64,000 bases of DNA from an uncultured Collinsella sp. (lineage in GTDB: Bacteria > Actinomycetota > Coriobacteriia > Coriobacteriales > Coriobacteriaceae), in assembly GCA_900544095.1 (NCBI GenBank), contig UQTV01000002.1, forward strand, positions 1 through 64,000. The letters run 5' to 3'. The notes beneath the pieces were generated by a model. The model worked only from the letters and a program-made list of their open reading frames with translations, ran no database searches and had not been told where the DNA came from. Positions within the stretch are counted from its first letter, which is position 1. Every line of letters starts with the position of its first letter. Shown here piece by piece: positions 1 to 12,594 of this stretch. A program made the translations under genes and the position numbers.

Positions 1-1604
<1,604 letters not shown>

Positions 1605-1619
1605 TCCCGCGGGCCCGAT

Positions 1620-1624
<5 letters not shown>
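1605..1624 (+). other. 5' strand of the 23S rRNA processing stalk
   Basis: TCCCGCGGGCC at 1605-1615 is perfectly complementary to GGCCCGCGGGA at 4610-4620, and GCGGT at 1620-1624 pairs with ACCGC at 4598-4602. These segments flank 23S and would form the long stalk usually cut by RNase III. They set the approximate mature 23S ends. Confidence 0.8.
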
Positions 1625-4602
<2,978 letters not shown>

Positions 4603-4743
4603 ACCTCGCGGCCCGCGGGACCCAGCGCCCATGCGCGGTCCGGGCACGAGGATGCCCCCGAGTCACCTTTCCTATACGCCATGCGGCCCCCAGGGCACGT
4701 GAGAGAGACACCCGGACACCGAGAACGGTGGGCGCCGCCCACC

Positions 4744-4860
4744 GGTCAGCGGCCAGAGCATGGGGGGCACGCCCGGTCCCGTTCCGAACCCGGAAGCTAA
4801 GCCCCATCGCGCCGAGAGTACTGCGGGGTCAGCCCGTGGGAGGCCAGGGCGCCGCTGACC
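4744..4860 (+). rRNA. rrf: 5S ribosomal RNA
   Basis: The 117-base 5S rRNA is closed by a stem in which ACCGGTCAGCGG (4741-4752) pairs perfectly with CCGCTGACCGGT (4852-4863). Conserved loop sequences CCGTTCCGAACCCGGAAG (about 4779-4796) and GTACTGCGGGG (about 4818-4828) are present. It lies about 140 bases after 23S in the standard 16S-23S-5S order. Exact ends are estimated within a few bases. Confidence 0.93.
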
Positions 4861-4896
4861 GGTGGACGGCACCGAGCCGCCATTGGGAATGTAGAA

Positions 4897-4926
4897 GGGG
4901 GAGGCCTCGCGGCCTCCCCCTTTTTT
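4897..4926 (+). terminator. Intrinsic terminator of the rRNA operon
   Basis: GGGGGAGGCC, a TCGC loop and GGCCTCCCCC (4901-4920 with flanking G at 4897) are followed directly by TTTTTT. This is a strong rho-independent terminator closing the rRNA operon. Confidence 0.95.
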
Positions 4927-4994
4927 GCGTTATATACAAGCTGTCCCTTGTGAACGGGCCCTTCTTTTGACTCTCTTACTGTTTGGCTGTTTTT

Positions 4995-5026
4995 TGAACT
5001 GTCGCTTTGTATTTGCGCGATAATAT
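4995..5026 (+). promoter_or_regulatory. Possible coaE promoter
   Basis: TAATAT at 5021-5026 is a good -10 hexamer. The best -35 candidate is TTGAAC at 4995-5000, but the 20-base spacer is long. The site would start transcription about 20 bases upstream of coaE. Pattern match only. Confidence 0.3.
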
Positions 5027-5052
5027 CTCGCATTGACGTTAGGGAGGGCTTG

Positions 5053-5694
5053 ATGTTTACCGTTTTTGTTTTGGGCAATATTGCTTCGGGTAAATCGACT
5101 GCCTGCCGCTATCTGGAATCTCGCGGAGCCCTGCTTATTGATTTAGACGTTCTTGCCAAATCGCTGTACGTGCCGGGGTCGGATATCGTCAATGCTCTTG
5201 CTGAAGAGTTTGGCTGGGATATTTTGGACGAGGAGGGCGGCGTTCGAAGTAACATCCTCGCTTCTCGAGCTTTTGCCTCTCCTGATGCGGTTGCAAGGCT
5301 CAATAGCATTGTGCACCCCGTTCTCATTGAGCAGCTTTCGCTGAGGATTCTCGATCCTGTCTGCTGTACGGTTTCGACTCCTCGCTATCCCTTTGCGGCG
5401 GTCGAAGTATCTGCTCCAGCTGGCTTTGAGGACGCCTTTGGCCTTGCGGATGAAATTATGGTTGTTAGCGCTCCTTTGGAGGTCCGTCGCGAACGCGCTA
5501 TTCACCGTGGTATGGAGACATCCGATTTTGATGCTCGCTGTGCTTGCCAGCCCGATGAGTCTTCGCTTTGCAGTCTAGCCACTACCGTGATTGATAACGC
5601 GGCGGGCGATAGCTCGCTCTTTGTACAACTGGACGCATGGCTTGCCCGCCATGGCCTTATGGACGCTACGGATAAGGGGACGACAGATGCCTAA
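5053..5694 (+). CDS. coaE: Dephospho-CoA kinase
   Basis: The product would catalyse the last step of coenzyme A synthesis, phosphorylating the 3'-hydroxyl of dephospho-CoA with ATP in the cytosol. The P-loop GNIASGKST is at residues 8-16. The family patterns LIDLDVLAK (about 29-37) and NSIVHPVL (about 84-91) follow, and VSAPLEVRRERAIHR in the last third is the usual lid region. At 213 residues it has the normal size. I start at ATG 5053, five bases after AGGGAGG; the TTG at 5050 would add one residue. Its last 8 bases overlap the next gene, so the two are probably translated together. It is the first gene after the rRNA operon terminator. Confidence 0.93.
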   Translation: MFTVFVLGNIASGKSTACRYLESRGALLIDLDVLAKSLYVPGSDIVNALAEEFGWDILDEEGGVRSNILASRAFASPDAVARLNSIVHPVLIEQLSLRILDPVCCTVSTPRYPFAAVEVSAPAGFEDAFGLADEIMVVSAPLEVRRERAIHRGMETSDFDARCACQPDESSLCSLATTVIDNAAGDSSLFVQLDAWLARHGLMDATDKGTTDA

Positions 5695-6268
5695 GACGCG
5701 CTTCTTTACGTGGTATCGCCTTGTGCCCCTGACTGTCGTTTTCGTCTTTGGCCTTATCTCGCTCGTTTACTCGTGTGCTCCCGCCGCTTTCTTTAAACCG
5801 TTCTATCCGATTGACTATGAGGCGTATGTAAAGCAGTCCAGCATTTCGCATAATCTCGATCCGTATCTGGTATGTGCCGTCATCAAGTCGGAATCAAACT
5901 GGGATCCCGAGGCGGAATCAAACCAGGGCGCCCAAGGTCTCATGCAACTTATGCCCGAAACCGCTCAGGATATGATCGCCAAGGGCCTTGTCGACGGGGA
6001 CGAGTATTCTGCCGATAACCTGAATGACCCCGCTTCGAATATTGAATTTGGGTGCGCATATCTCTCGTACCTGCTGACATATTTCAATGGCTCGACGGAT
6101 AGCGCTATTGCTGCTTACAATGCCGGAATGGGCAATGTCGATGGGTGGGCGCAGCAAAACACATCGCTCCATAACGCGATTACCTTCCCCGAGACGCAAG
6201 CTTATTTGATTCGTGTCAATAATGCCTGGGTTCGCTATAAGACCCTCTATCCCGACCGGTTCGTATAG
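5687..6268 (+). CDS. Membrane-anchored lytic transglycosylase (SLT domain, GH23)
   Basis: Predicted to cleave the beta-1,4 MurNAc-GlcNAc bond of peptidoglycan at the outer face of the membrane. A single hydrophobic segment at about residues 12-29 serves as signal anchor. The SLT domain follows: the catalytic glutamate is Glu69 in IKSESNWD, then GAQGLMQLMPETA, and the AIAAYNAGMGNVDGW block that completes the fold. At 193 residues it is a minimal one-domain enzyme. ATG 5687 is chosen because it overlaps the coaE stop and gives a natural signal anchor; upstream in-frame sequence lies inside coaE. Cell-wall turnover is the likely role. The substrate cannot be refined from sequence. Confidence 0.88.
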   Translation: MPKTRFFTWYRLVPLTVVFVFGLISLVYSCAPAAFFKPFYPIDYEAYVKQSSISHNLDPYLVCAVIKSESNWDPEAESNQGAQGLMQLMPETAQDMIAKGLVDGDEYSADNLNDPASNIEFGCAYLSYLLTYFNGSTDSAIAAYNAGMGNVDGWAQQNTSLHNAITFPETQAYLIRVNNAWVRYKTLYPDRFV

Positions 6269-6319
6269 GACTATGCCTGCCGCCTGCGTATACTGCAGAT
6301 GTATGAGTTAGGAGTATCC

Positions 6320-8560
6320 ATGGCGGATTTTGAAGTTGAGCGTGTTGGCGGAGAGCTCAAACGCTTTGGCGTTGAGGGCTCTGAGGTGCCGTTTGAGGTC
6401 GTGTCTCCCTATGAGCCTGCAGGTTCCCAGCCAAAGGCCATTGAGTCGCTTGTGCAGGGTGTGAGGGACGGAGACCGCTATCAGGTTTTGCTGGGCGTAA
6501 CCGGCTCGGGCAAGACCTTTACCATGGCCAAGACCATCGAAGCTCTCGGTAAGCCAACGCTGGTCATGGCCCCCAACAAAACCCTCGCCGCCCAGCTCGC
6601 GAGCGAGCTCAAAGAATTCTTTCCCAACAACGCCGTGGTCTACTTCGTCTCGTACTACGACTACTATCAGCCCGAGGCATATGTACCGCAGAGTGATACG
6701 TATATCGAGAAAGACTCCTCGATTAACGAGGAGGTCGAGATGCTGCGCCATCAGGCGACGGCATCGCTGCTTTCTCGACGGGATGTGATTGTCGTCGCAT
6801 CGGTCTCGTGCATCTATGGCATCGGTTCTCCCGAGGACTATGCGGGCCTGGCGCCGAACGTCGATAAGAAGGTGCCGCTCGAGCGCGACGACTTCATCCA
6901 TGCGCTCATTGACATTCAATACGACCGCAATGACTATGACCTGGCACGTGGCACCTTCCGCGTGCGCGGCGATGTTGTCGACGTATATCCGCCCTATGCC
7001 GAGCATCCGTTGCGCTTTGAGTTCTTTGGCGACGAGGTCGAGCTGATTGCCGAGATCGATGAGGTCACCGGCGAAATGCTACGTGAGTACGAAGCGATTC
7101 CCGTGTGGCCGGCTTCGCACTACGTGACCGAGAAGCCAAAGGTCAAGGCGGCCCTGAAATCAATCAGCGAAGAGTGCGAGAAGCGCGTGGCGGAGCTCAA
7201 GGCGACCGACAAGTTGCTCGAGGCGCAACGTCTGCAGCAGCGGACCGATTATGACCTCGAGATGCTCGAGACGATGGGCTTTTGCAACGGCATCGAAAAC
7301 TACTCGCGCCATCTGGATGGACGTAAGCCGGGTGAACCGCCGTTTACCTTGATTGACTACTTCCCCAAGGATATGCTTTGCATCATCGACGAGAGCCATG
7401 TGACGGTGCCGCAGATTCGCGGTATGCACGAAGGCGACCGTTCGCGCAAAGTTACGCTTGTTGAGCATGGTTTTCGTCTTCCGTCGGCGCTCGATAACCG
7501 CCCGCTTCGTTTCGATGAGTTTGAGGCGAGGATTCCGCAGTTCATTTACGTCTCGGCCACGCCAGGCGACTATGAGTTGCGTGTGAGTCAAAACGATGTT
7601 GAACAGATCATTCGACCGACCGGCCTGCTCGATCCCAAAATCGACGTTCGTCCGGTCCGAGGCCAGATTGACGATCTTGAGGACGAGATTCGCGAGCGCG
7701 TGGCCCGTAAGGAGCGCGTGCTGGTGACCACGCTGACCAAGCGCATGGCCGAGGATCTGACCGATCACCTGCTCGATGCCGGCATTAAGGTCAACTACAT
7801 GCACTCCGATACGGCGACGATGGACCGTGTCGAGATCCTGCGAACGCTGCGCGAGGGAAAGATTGATGTTCTCGTTGGCATCAACCTGCTCCGCGAGGGT
7901 CTGGATCTCCCCGAGGTCTCGCTGGTGGCAATTCTCGACGCTGACAAGGAAGGCTTCTTGCGCAATCGCCGTTCGTTGATTCAGACGATTGGCCGTGCGG
8001 CCCGTAATGCCGACGGCGAGGTCATCATGTATGCAGACGTTGTGACCGATTCGATGAAAGAAGCCATCGAGGAGACGCAGCGCCGTCGCGAGATTCAGAT
8101 GGCATATAACGAAGAGCATGGCATTGTGCCCAAGACGGTCCGCAAGGCCATTAACGACATTTCGAGCTTTATTGCCGAGGCCGAAAAGACTGTGGGTTCC
8201 AAGGGGCGCTCGAAGGGCGACTCCCTTGGCCATGGCGCATTCTATACGCCCGATGAGTCGGGCGAGGGCGGCGTGCCGGAAACGGTGGCACCCGAGCAGA
8301 CACTTGCGGAGCAGTTGGAAGAACTGCCGCATGACGAGCTTGTGCGGATCGTCGAAACCATGGAAGAGGATATGCGCAACGCTTCTGCCGCCATGGACTT
8401 TGAGGAGGCGGCGCGCCTGCGCGATGCTGTCGTTCAGATTCGGGCGATGCTCGAGGGTGCGTCTGAGGACGAGACGATCGAGCGCTTACGTTCGCAGGCC
8501 CGCAAGGGTTCCACGTTCGCATCGGGCAGAAAACGCCAGGGTGCACGGTTTAAGAAATAG
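6320..8560 (+). CDS. uvrB: Excinuclease ABC subunit B
   Basis: Damage-verification helicase of nucleotide excision repair, which receives DNA from UvrA and recruits UvrC. The Walker A motif GVTGSGKT is at residues 59-66. The beta-hairpin region YYDYYQPEAYVP, the DESH box (DESHVTVPQ), the helicase motif IGRAARN and a C-terminal UVR domain (MDFEEAARLRDAV) that docks UvrC are all visible. The product is 746 residues, as expected. ATG 6320 follows GGAG by five bases; an ATG at 6299 is in frame but has no ribosome site. uvrA and uvrC lie downstream at 14942 and 20141, so all three Uvr genes are within 16 kb. Confidence 0.97.
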   Translation: MADFEVERVGGELKRFGVEGSEVPFEVVSPYEPAGSQPKAIESLVQGVRDGDRYQVLLGVTGSGKTFTMAKTIEALGKPTLVMAPNKTLAAQLASELKEFFPNNAVVYFVSYYDYYQPEAYVPQSDTYIEKDSSINEEVEMLRHQATASLLSRRDVIVVASVSCIYGIGSPEDYAGLAPNVDKKVPLERDDFIHALIDIQYDRNDYDLARGTFRVRGDVVDVYPPYAEHPLRFEFFGDEVELIAEIDEVTGEMLREYEAIPVWPASHYVTEKPKVKAALKSISEECEKRVAELKATDKLLEAQRLQQRTDYDLEMLETMGFCNGIENYSRHLDGRKPGEPPFTLIDYFPKDMLCIIDESHVTVPQIRGMHEGDRSRKVTLVEHGFRLPSALDNRPLRFDEFEARIPQFIYVSATPGDYELRVSQNDVEQIIRPTGLLDPKIDVRPVRGQIDDLEDEIRERVARKERVLVTTLTKRMAEDLTDHLLDAGIKVNYMHSDTATMDRVEILRTLREGKIDVLVGINLLREGLDLPEVSLVAILDADKEGFLRNRRSLIQTIGRAARNADGEVIMYADVVTDSMKEAIEETQRRREIQMAYNEEHGIVPKTVRKAINDISSFIAEAEKTVGSKGRSKGDSLGHGAFYTPDESGEGGVPETVAPEQTLAEQLEELPHDELVRIVETMEEDMRNASAAMDFEEAARLRDAVVQIRAMLEGASEDETIERLRSQARKGSTFASGRKRQGARFKK

Positions 8561-8563
8561 CGA

Positions 8564-8606
8564 ACAGGCCCCGAGTTCCCTGTGGAGCTCGGGGCCTGTG
8601 TCTTTT
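8564..8606. terminator. Terminator between convergent genes
   Basis: CAGGCCCCGAG (8565-8575) pairs with CTCGGGGCCTG (8588-8598) and is followed by TGTCTTTT. It ends uvrB transcription and lies just beyond the stop of the converging minus-strand gene. Confidence 0.85.
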
Positions 8607-8625
8607 GCGTGCTGGAATTCGTGCG

Positions 8626-10266
8626 CTAGAGGTCTGCGATCAGGGCTTCGGCGCAACGGATGCCATCGGTAGCTGCGCTCATGATTCCTCCGGCATATCC
8701 GGCCCCCTCGCCGCAAGGGTAGAGCCCCGGGGTCGATACAGCGTGGCATTGACGGTCTCGAGTAACGGTGACCGGAGAGCTCGAGCGTGTCTCAACACCG
8801 GTGAGGACGGCATCGGGATGGTCGTAGCCACGCAGTTTTTTGCCGAGTAAGGGAATTCCCAGACGAAGCGACTCGATGATATGTTGCGGCAATGACTCAT
8901 CGATTGCTGTCCAAGTCACGCCGAGCGGATAGGTGGGCTTTACCTTGCCGCATGTCGTGCTGGCGCGTTCTGCAAGGAAATCGCCGACGAGCTGTGCCGG
9001 TGCGTTCCAGTTGGAGCCGCCAAGGCGATAGGCAGCCCGCTCGCAAATGCGCTGGAGTTCTACGCCTGCAAGAGGATCGTCGCTGGGGAGATCGTCGGGC
9101 GTGACGTTAACGAGGAGAGCGGCGTTTGCGTTGCGGCCGGCGCGGGCGTTGAGACTGGCGCCGTTGACGCACAGATGGCCGGGCTCTGAAGAGGCTGCGA
9201 CAACCTGTCCGCCAGGACACATGCAGAATGAGAATACGCTGCGGCCGTTGGGAAGATGGGTAACGAGCTTATAGGGGGCTGCTCCGAGCGCGGGATGACC
9301 CGCCGCGGGGCCATATTGCGCCCGATCGATATCACACTGCGGGTGTTCGACGCGAACGCCCATGGCAAACGTCTTTTGAGCGAGGGCGACATCATGGGTT
9401 TTGAGAACCTCGAATACGTCGCGGGCAGAATGACCGCAAGCAAGGATGAGATGCTTTGTGTTGATTGACTCGCTTGTCGCGTCGTGGGACGACTGGATGT
9501 CGATACCGACAATGGCGCCAGATGTGTCAGTGTGAATGTCAACGAGTTTCGCTCGATAGCGAACGGTTCCTCCGAGCTGTTCAATGCGCTGGGAGATGCT
9601 GGTAACGACGGCGGGGAGGATGTCGGAGCCAATATGCGGTTTTGCATCCCATAGAATATCGCGGGGAGCGCCCGCTTCGACGAAGGTCTCGAGGATAAGG
9701 CGATGGGCGGGATTTTTGGTTCCCGTATTGAGCTTGCCGTCCGAGAAGGTCCCCGCGCCGCCCAGACCAAACTGGATATTGCTCTCGGGGTCGAGGATGC
9801 GCTCCTTTAGAAAGAGGTCGATCGCATGTGAGCGGCGAAATGCCGGGTCGCCGCGCTCGATGAGCAGGGGTTTAAGGCCCGCTTCGGCAAGGGTCAGGGC
9901 GGCGAAGAGACCGGCGCAACCGGCGCCGACAACGACGGGACGCCCCTTGGGTGCATTCGGGACGGGGTTGGGGAATGAAGGAGCCTCGCCGTCAACCATG
10001 CGGATGCGCGAGCGGTTGCGCTCGGCGACGCGGTCGACCACTTCCTGTTCGAGTCGGGAGCTTGTCAGCTCAACTCGAAAGCTCAAAATAAAATGAACAT
10101 CTCGCTTTTTACGGGCGTCGATTGACTTGCGATGGAGCTCAATGGCTTTAATCTGGGAATCCTCGCATCGCAGGGCTCGTTTGACGGCGCGTCTGCCAAT
10201 AGCAAGGCAGGCGTTTTCGTCGCCGGCCTCATCGAGCGTCGCGTTGACTTGGGTGATTTCGATCAT
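8626..10266 (-). CDS. FAD-dependent dehydrogenase of unknown substrate (COG2509-like)
   Basis: A 546-residue flavoprotein. An N-terminal domain of about 100 residues (beginning MIEITQVNATLDEAG) precedes a Rossmann FAD-binding fold with VVVGAGCAGLFAAL and a downstream acidic partner (LLIERG). Near the C-terminus PGLYPCGEGAGYAGGIMSAATDG is the usual second FAD contact. The architecture matches the uncharacterised FAD-dependent dehydrogenase family I know as COG2509; no substrate is established. ATG 10266 is chosen because AAGGAGAC lies just upstream; a longer in-frame extension would overlap the neighbouring gene. It is followed, converging, by uvrB. Function beyond redox chemistry is unknown. 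Confidence 0.8.
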   Translation of the reverse strand: MIEITQVNATLDEAGDENACLAIGRRAVKRALRCEDSQIKAIELHRKSIDARKKRDVHFILSFRVELTSSRLEQEVVDRVAERNRSRIRMVDGEAPSFPNPVPNAPKGRPVVVGAGCAGLFAALTLAEAGLKPLLIERGDPAFRRSHAIDLFLKERILDPESNIQFGLGGAGTFSDGKLNTGTKNPAHRLILETFVEAGAPRDILWDAKPHIGSDILPAVVTSISQRIEQLGGTVRYRAKLVDIHTDTSGAIVGIDIQSSHDATSESINTKHLILACGHSARDVFEVLKTHDVALAQKTFAMGVRVEHPQCDIDRAQYGPAAGHPALGAAPYKLVTHLPNGRSVFSFCMCPGGQVVAASSEPGHLCVNGASLNARAGRNANAALLVNVTPDDLPSDDPLAGVELQRICERAAYRLGGSNWNAPAQLVGDFLAERASTTCGKVKPTYPLGVTWTAIDESLPQHIIESLRLGIPLLGKKLRGYDHPDAVLTGVETRSSSPVTVTRDRQCHAVSTPGLYPCGEGAGYAGGIMSAATDGIRCAEALIADL

Positions 10267-10280
10267 CGAGGTCTCCTTAG

Positions 10281-10316
10281 AGGCAAGAAAGAGGCCGTCC
10301 GGTATCCCAGACGGCC
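10281..10316 (-). terminator. Terminator-like hairpin between the two FAD genes
   Basis: Read on the minus strand, GGCCGTC and GACGGCC (10293-10316) form a hairpin followed by CTCTTTCTTGCCT, an interrupted T-run. It would partly separate transcription of the upstream flavoprotein gene from the downstream one. Confidence 0.6.
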
Positions 10317-10346
10317 CGAATGCGTTTTTGATTATAGACTGCGCGG

Positions 10347-11618
10347 CTACAGGCTGCTTGCAGCGCGAATACCCGAGATCCAGGCCCACGCAAGGTTAAA
10401 GCCTCCGCAATCGGCGTCGATGTCGAGCGCTTCTCCGCAGACGTAAAGCGGGGCGCCTGTGGTGCTGTTCACGTAAAGATTGGGTGTCGAGACGCACTCG
10501 ATAGATATGCCGCCACGCGTGACCTGTGCTGAGCGCTCCTCTGCCGTCCCTTCGACGGACAGTTTAAAGAGCTTGAGGATTGAGACCAGGTGGATGACAT
10601 CGCGCGAGCCGGGATGGCACCGCTCGAATGCCGTACAGACGACGTGTGAGAGCTGCGGGGCGAGCATGCCGTCAAGCCAGTGGGAGTTTCGGGGCGAAAA
10701 ATCGCCGAGCACGTTGACACGCTGCTCGAGCGTATCGAGCAGCTCATCTTTGGAGAAATCTGGAAAGAAGTCGATCAGAACAGTGTCGCCCTGGTTGATA
10801 CGGCGAGAGAGATTGAAGGCGGCGACGCCTGAGATGCCGAAGGCACGGAACAGCACTTCGCCATCTTCTCGCCAGAGCTCTTCGTGGCTGCGCGAGAGCG
10901 TTAAGCGGGCTCGGACGCGCAGACCATCCAGAGTTCCGAGTGCCGTCCGGTCGCCGACGACTGATGCCGATACGGGGCACAGGACGGGGCGCAGGGGCGT
11001 CAAGGGAAGGCTAAACACCTCGGCGATGCCGGTGGGGTTGCCGCCCGTAGCGATAACCACGGCCCTTGCCTGCAGGGCATCGCTCGTGCGAGGAGTATCG
11101 GCTAACGCCTTTCGAAGCGAACGGAGCTCCGTCTTTCGGTCGCCGTGCTTTTTGGGTTTGAGTACATGAGCGGGACGGTCGATCTGAAGCGTCCAGCCTT
11201 CGGAAGCCTTATGAGCCGCAATGACGTTAGTTCCGCAGAGTAGGGTGATGCCCAAACGCTCGCATGCATTGAGGAGTGCATCGCGAACCGACTCGGCGCG
11301 AAGGGAGCGCGGGTATAGGCGGCCTTCCTCACGGATCGTCATGATGCCCAGCGAGGAGAAAAAACTCTCGAGATCTTGCTCGGGTTGGGGGCCCATGATG
11401 GATTCGACAAAGGCGGGGCGGTTATATCGCCGAATGTCGATGGATTCGTTTGAGAGGTTGCAGCGGCCGTTTCCGGTTGCGAGCAGCTTGAGACCGCAGG
11501 CGACGTCGCGCTCGACGACGCAGACCCTTTTGTCGACACGCGCCGCCGTAATGGCGGCGGCGAGGCCCGAGGCCCCGCCGCCGATCACCAAGACGTCATA
11601 GAAGGCGCTTGCGTTCAC
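10347..11618 (-). CDS. HI0933/BaiN-family flavoprotein
   Basis: A 423-residue FAD/NAD(P)-dependent oxidoreductase. The dinucleotide fold VLVIGGGASGLAAAITAAR is at residues about 9-27, with the acceptor acidic residue in VCVVERD. The LLATGNGRCNLSN motif that typifies the HI0933 (YhiN/BaiN) family follows, and the C-terminal YVCGEALDIDADCGGFNLAW segment closes over FAD. A BaiN homologue in gut clostridia has been linked to bile-acid reduction, but family membership alone does not establish that here. It starts with GTG 11618 directly after the stop of the upstream mrp gene, with GAGG inside mrp as ribosome site, so the two are translationally coupled. Confidence 0.85.
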   Translation of the reverse strand: MNASAFYDVLVIGGGASGLAAAITAARVDKRVCVVERDVACGLKLLATGNGRCNLSNESIDIRRYNRPAFVESIMGPQPEQDLESFFSSLGIMTIREEGRLYPRSLRAESVRDALLNACERLGITLLCGTNVIAAHKASEGWTLQIDRPAHVLKPKKHGDRKTELRSLRKALADTPRTSDALQARAVVIATGGNPTGIAEVFSLPLTPLRPVLCPVSASVVGDRTALGTLDGLRVRARLTLSRSHEELWREDGEVLFRAFGISGVAAFNLSRRINQGDTVLIDFFPDFSKDELLDTLEQRVNVLGDFSPRNSHWLDGMLAPQLSHVVCTAFERCHPGSRDVIHLVSILKLFKLSVEGTAEERSAQVTRGGISIECVSTPNLYVNSTTGAPLYVCGEALDIDADCGGFNLAWAWISGIRAASSL

Positions 11619-12449
11619 TTAGGCCTCGTCTGTCTTGTGCGGGGCGATGGCCTCAACGGCGGAGACGGCCTTGGGCAGCATGTCATCGGGCAGTGCGGTC
11701 TCGACTTCACCCTTATCGCAGGCCTCGGCGAGTGACGGATTGATGGGAAGCTGACCCAAGATGTCGAGGTTGTAGCGCTCGGCGACTTCGGGGAGCTTGC
11801 TCTTACCAAAGACCTCGATCTTCTTGCCGCAGTCGGGGCACTCGATATAGCTCATGTTCTCGACAATGCCCAGAATAGGGACGTTCATCTTCTCGGCCAT
11901 GTTGACTGCCTTGGCGACGATCATCGAGACCAAGTCTTGCGGGCTCGTGACGATGACGATGCCATCGACGGGCAGCGATTGGAAAACGGTGAGCGCGACG
12001 TCACCCGTTCCCGGAGGCATATCGACCAGCAGGTAGTCGATGGGGCCCCACGAGGTCTCGCTCCAGAATTGCCTGATGGCGCCCGCGATAACCGGGCCAC
12101 GCCAAAGGACGGGATCGGTTTCGTTTTGGAGCAACAGGTTGGAGCTCATGACCTTGACGCCGTGCTCGGAGATCTCGGGCAGCATGAGGTTGCCGAGGGC
12201 ATGGACATGGCGTCCGCTCATGCCGAACATTTTGGGGATGGAGGGGCCGGTGATGTCGGCGTCGAGAATGCCAACCTTGTTGCCGCGGCGGGCGAGCTCG
12301 GTTGCGATGGCGCCCGTCACAAACGACTTGCCGACGCCTCCCTTGCCGGAAAGCACAGCGATAACGCGCTTGACCTCCGACAGCGTATTCTCTTCAAATT
12401 GCGACGGCGTTGATTGTCCGCCGGCTGCTTGTGCGTGCTCGCAACCCAT
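11619..12449 (-). CDS. mrp: Mrp/NBP35-type Fe-S cluster carrier ATPase
   Basis: A P-loop ATPase that assembles or delivers iron-sulfur clusters. The deviant Walker A GKGGVGKS lies at about residues 35-42, and a CxxC pair (IECPDCGKKIEVFG) in the second half is the bridging cluster site of the dimer. The N-terminus carries one cysteine in MGCEHAQA, reminiscent of but shorter than the NBP35 N-terminal cluster motif. The protein has 276 residues. ATG 12449 is preceded by AAAGGAG at good distance; an upstream in-frame start would add 19 residues without a ribosome site. The following flavoprotein gene starts directly at its stop. Possible clients are the Fe-S enzymes of this anaerobe, which is inference. 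Confidence 0.88.
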   Translation of the reverse strand: MGCEHAQAAGGQSTPSQFEENTLSEVKRVIAVLSGKGGVGKSFVTGAIATELARRGNKVGILDADITGPSIPKMFGMSGRHVHALGNLMLPEISEHGVKVMSSNLLLQNETDPVLWRGPVIAGAIRQFWSETSWGPIDYLLVDMPPGTGDVALTVFQSLPVDGIVIVTSPQDLVSMIVAKAVNMAEKMNVPILGIVENMSYIECPDCGKKIEVFGKSKLPEVAERYNLDILGQLPINPSLAEACDKGEVETALPDDMLPKAVSAVEAIAPHKTDEA

Positions 12450-12594
12450 GTATGACTCCTTTGTATATGTTGGGGCCGGAGCCCCGCGGTGTGACACGAG
12501 CGTCATTGTACCCTCGTTTGCGAGCGGGAGTCATTTGCGATGCATTTGGGCCGAGCGTGCTTGCAATACGATGGGTCCAAGCGAATGGGCGGGC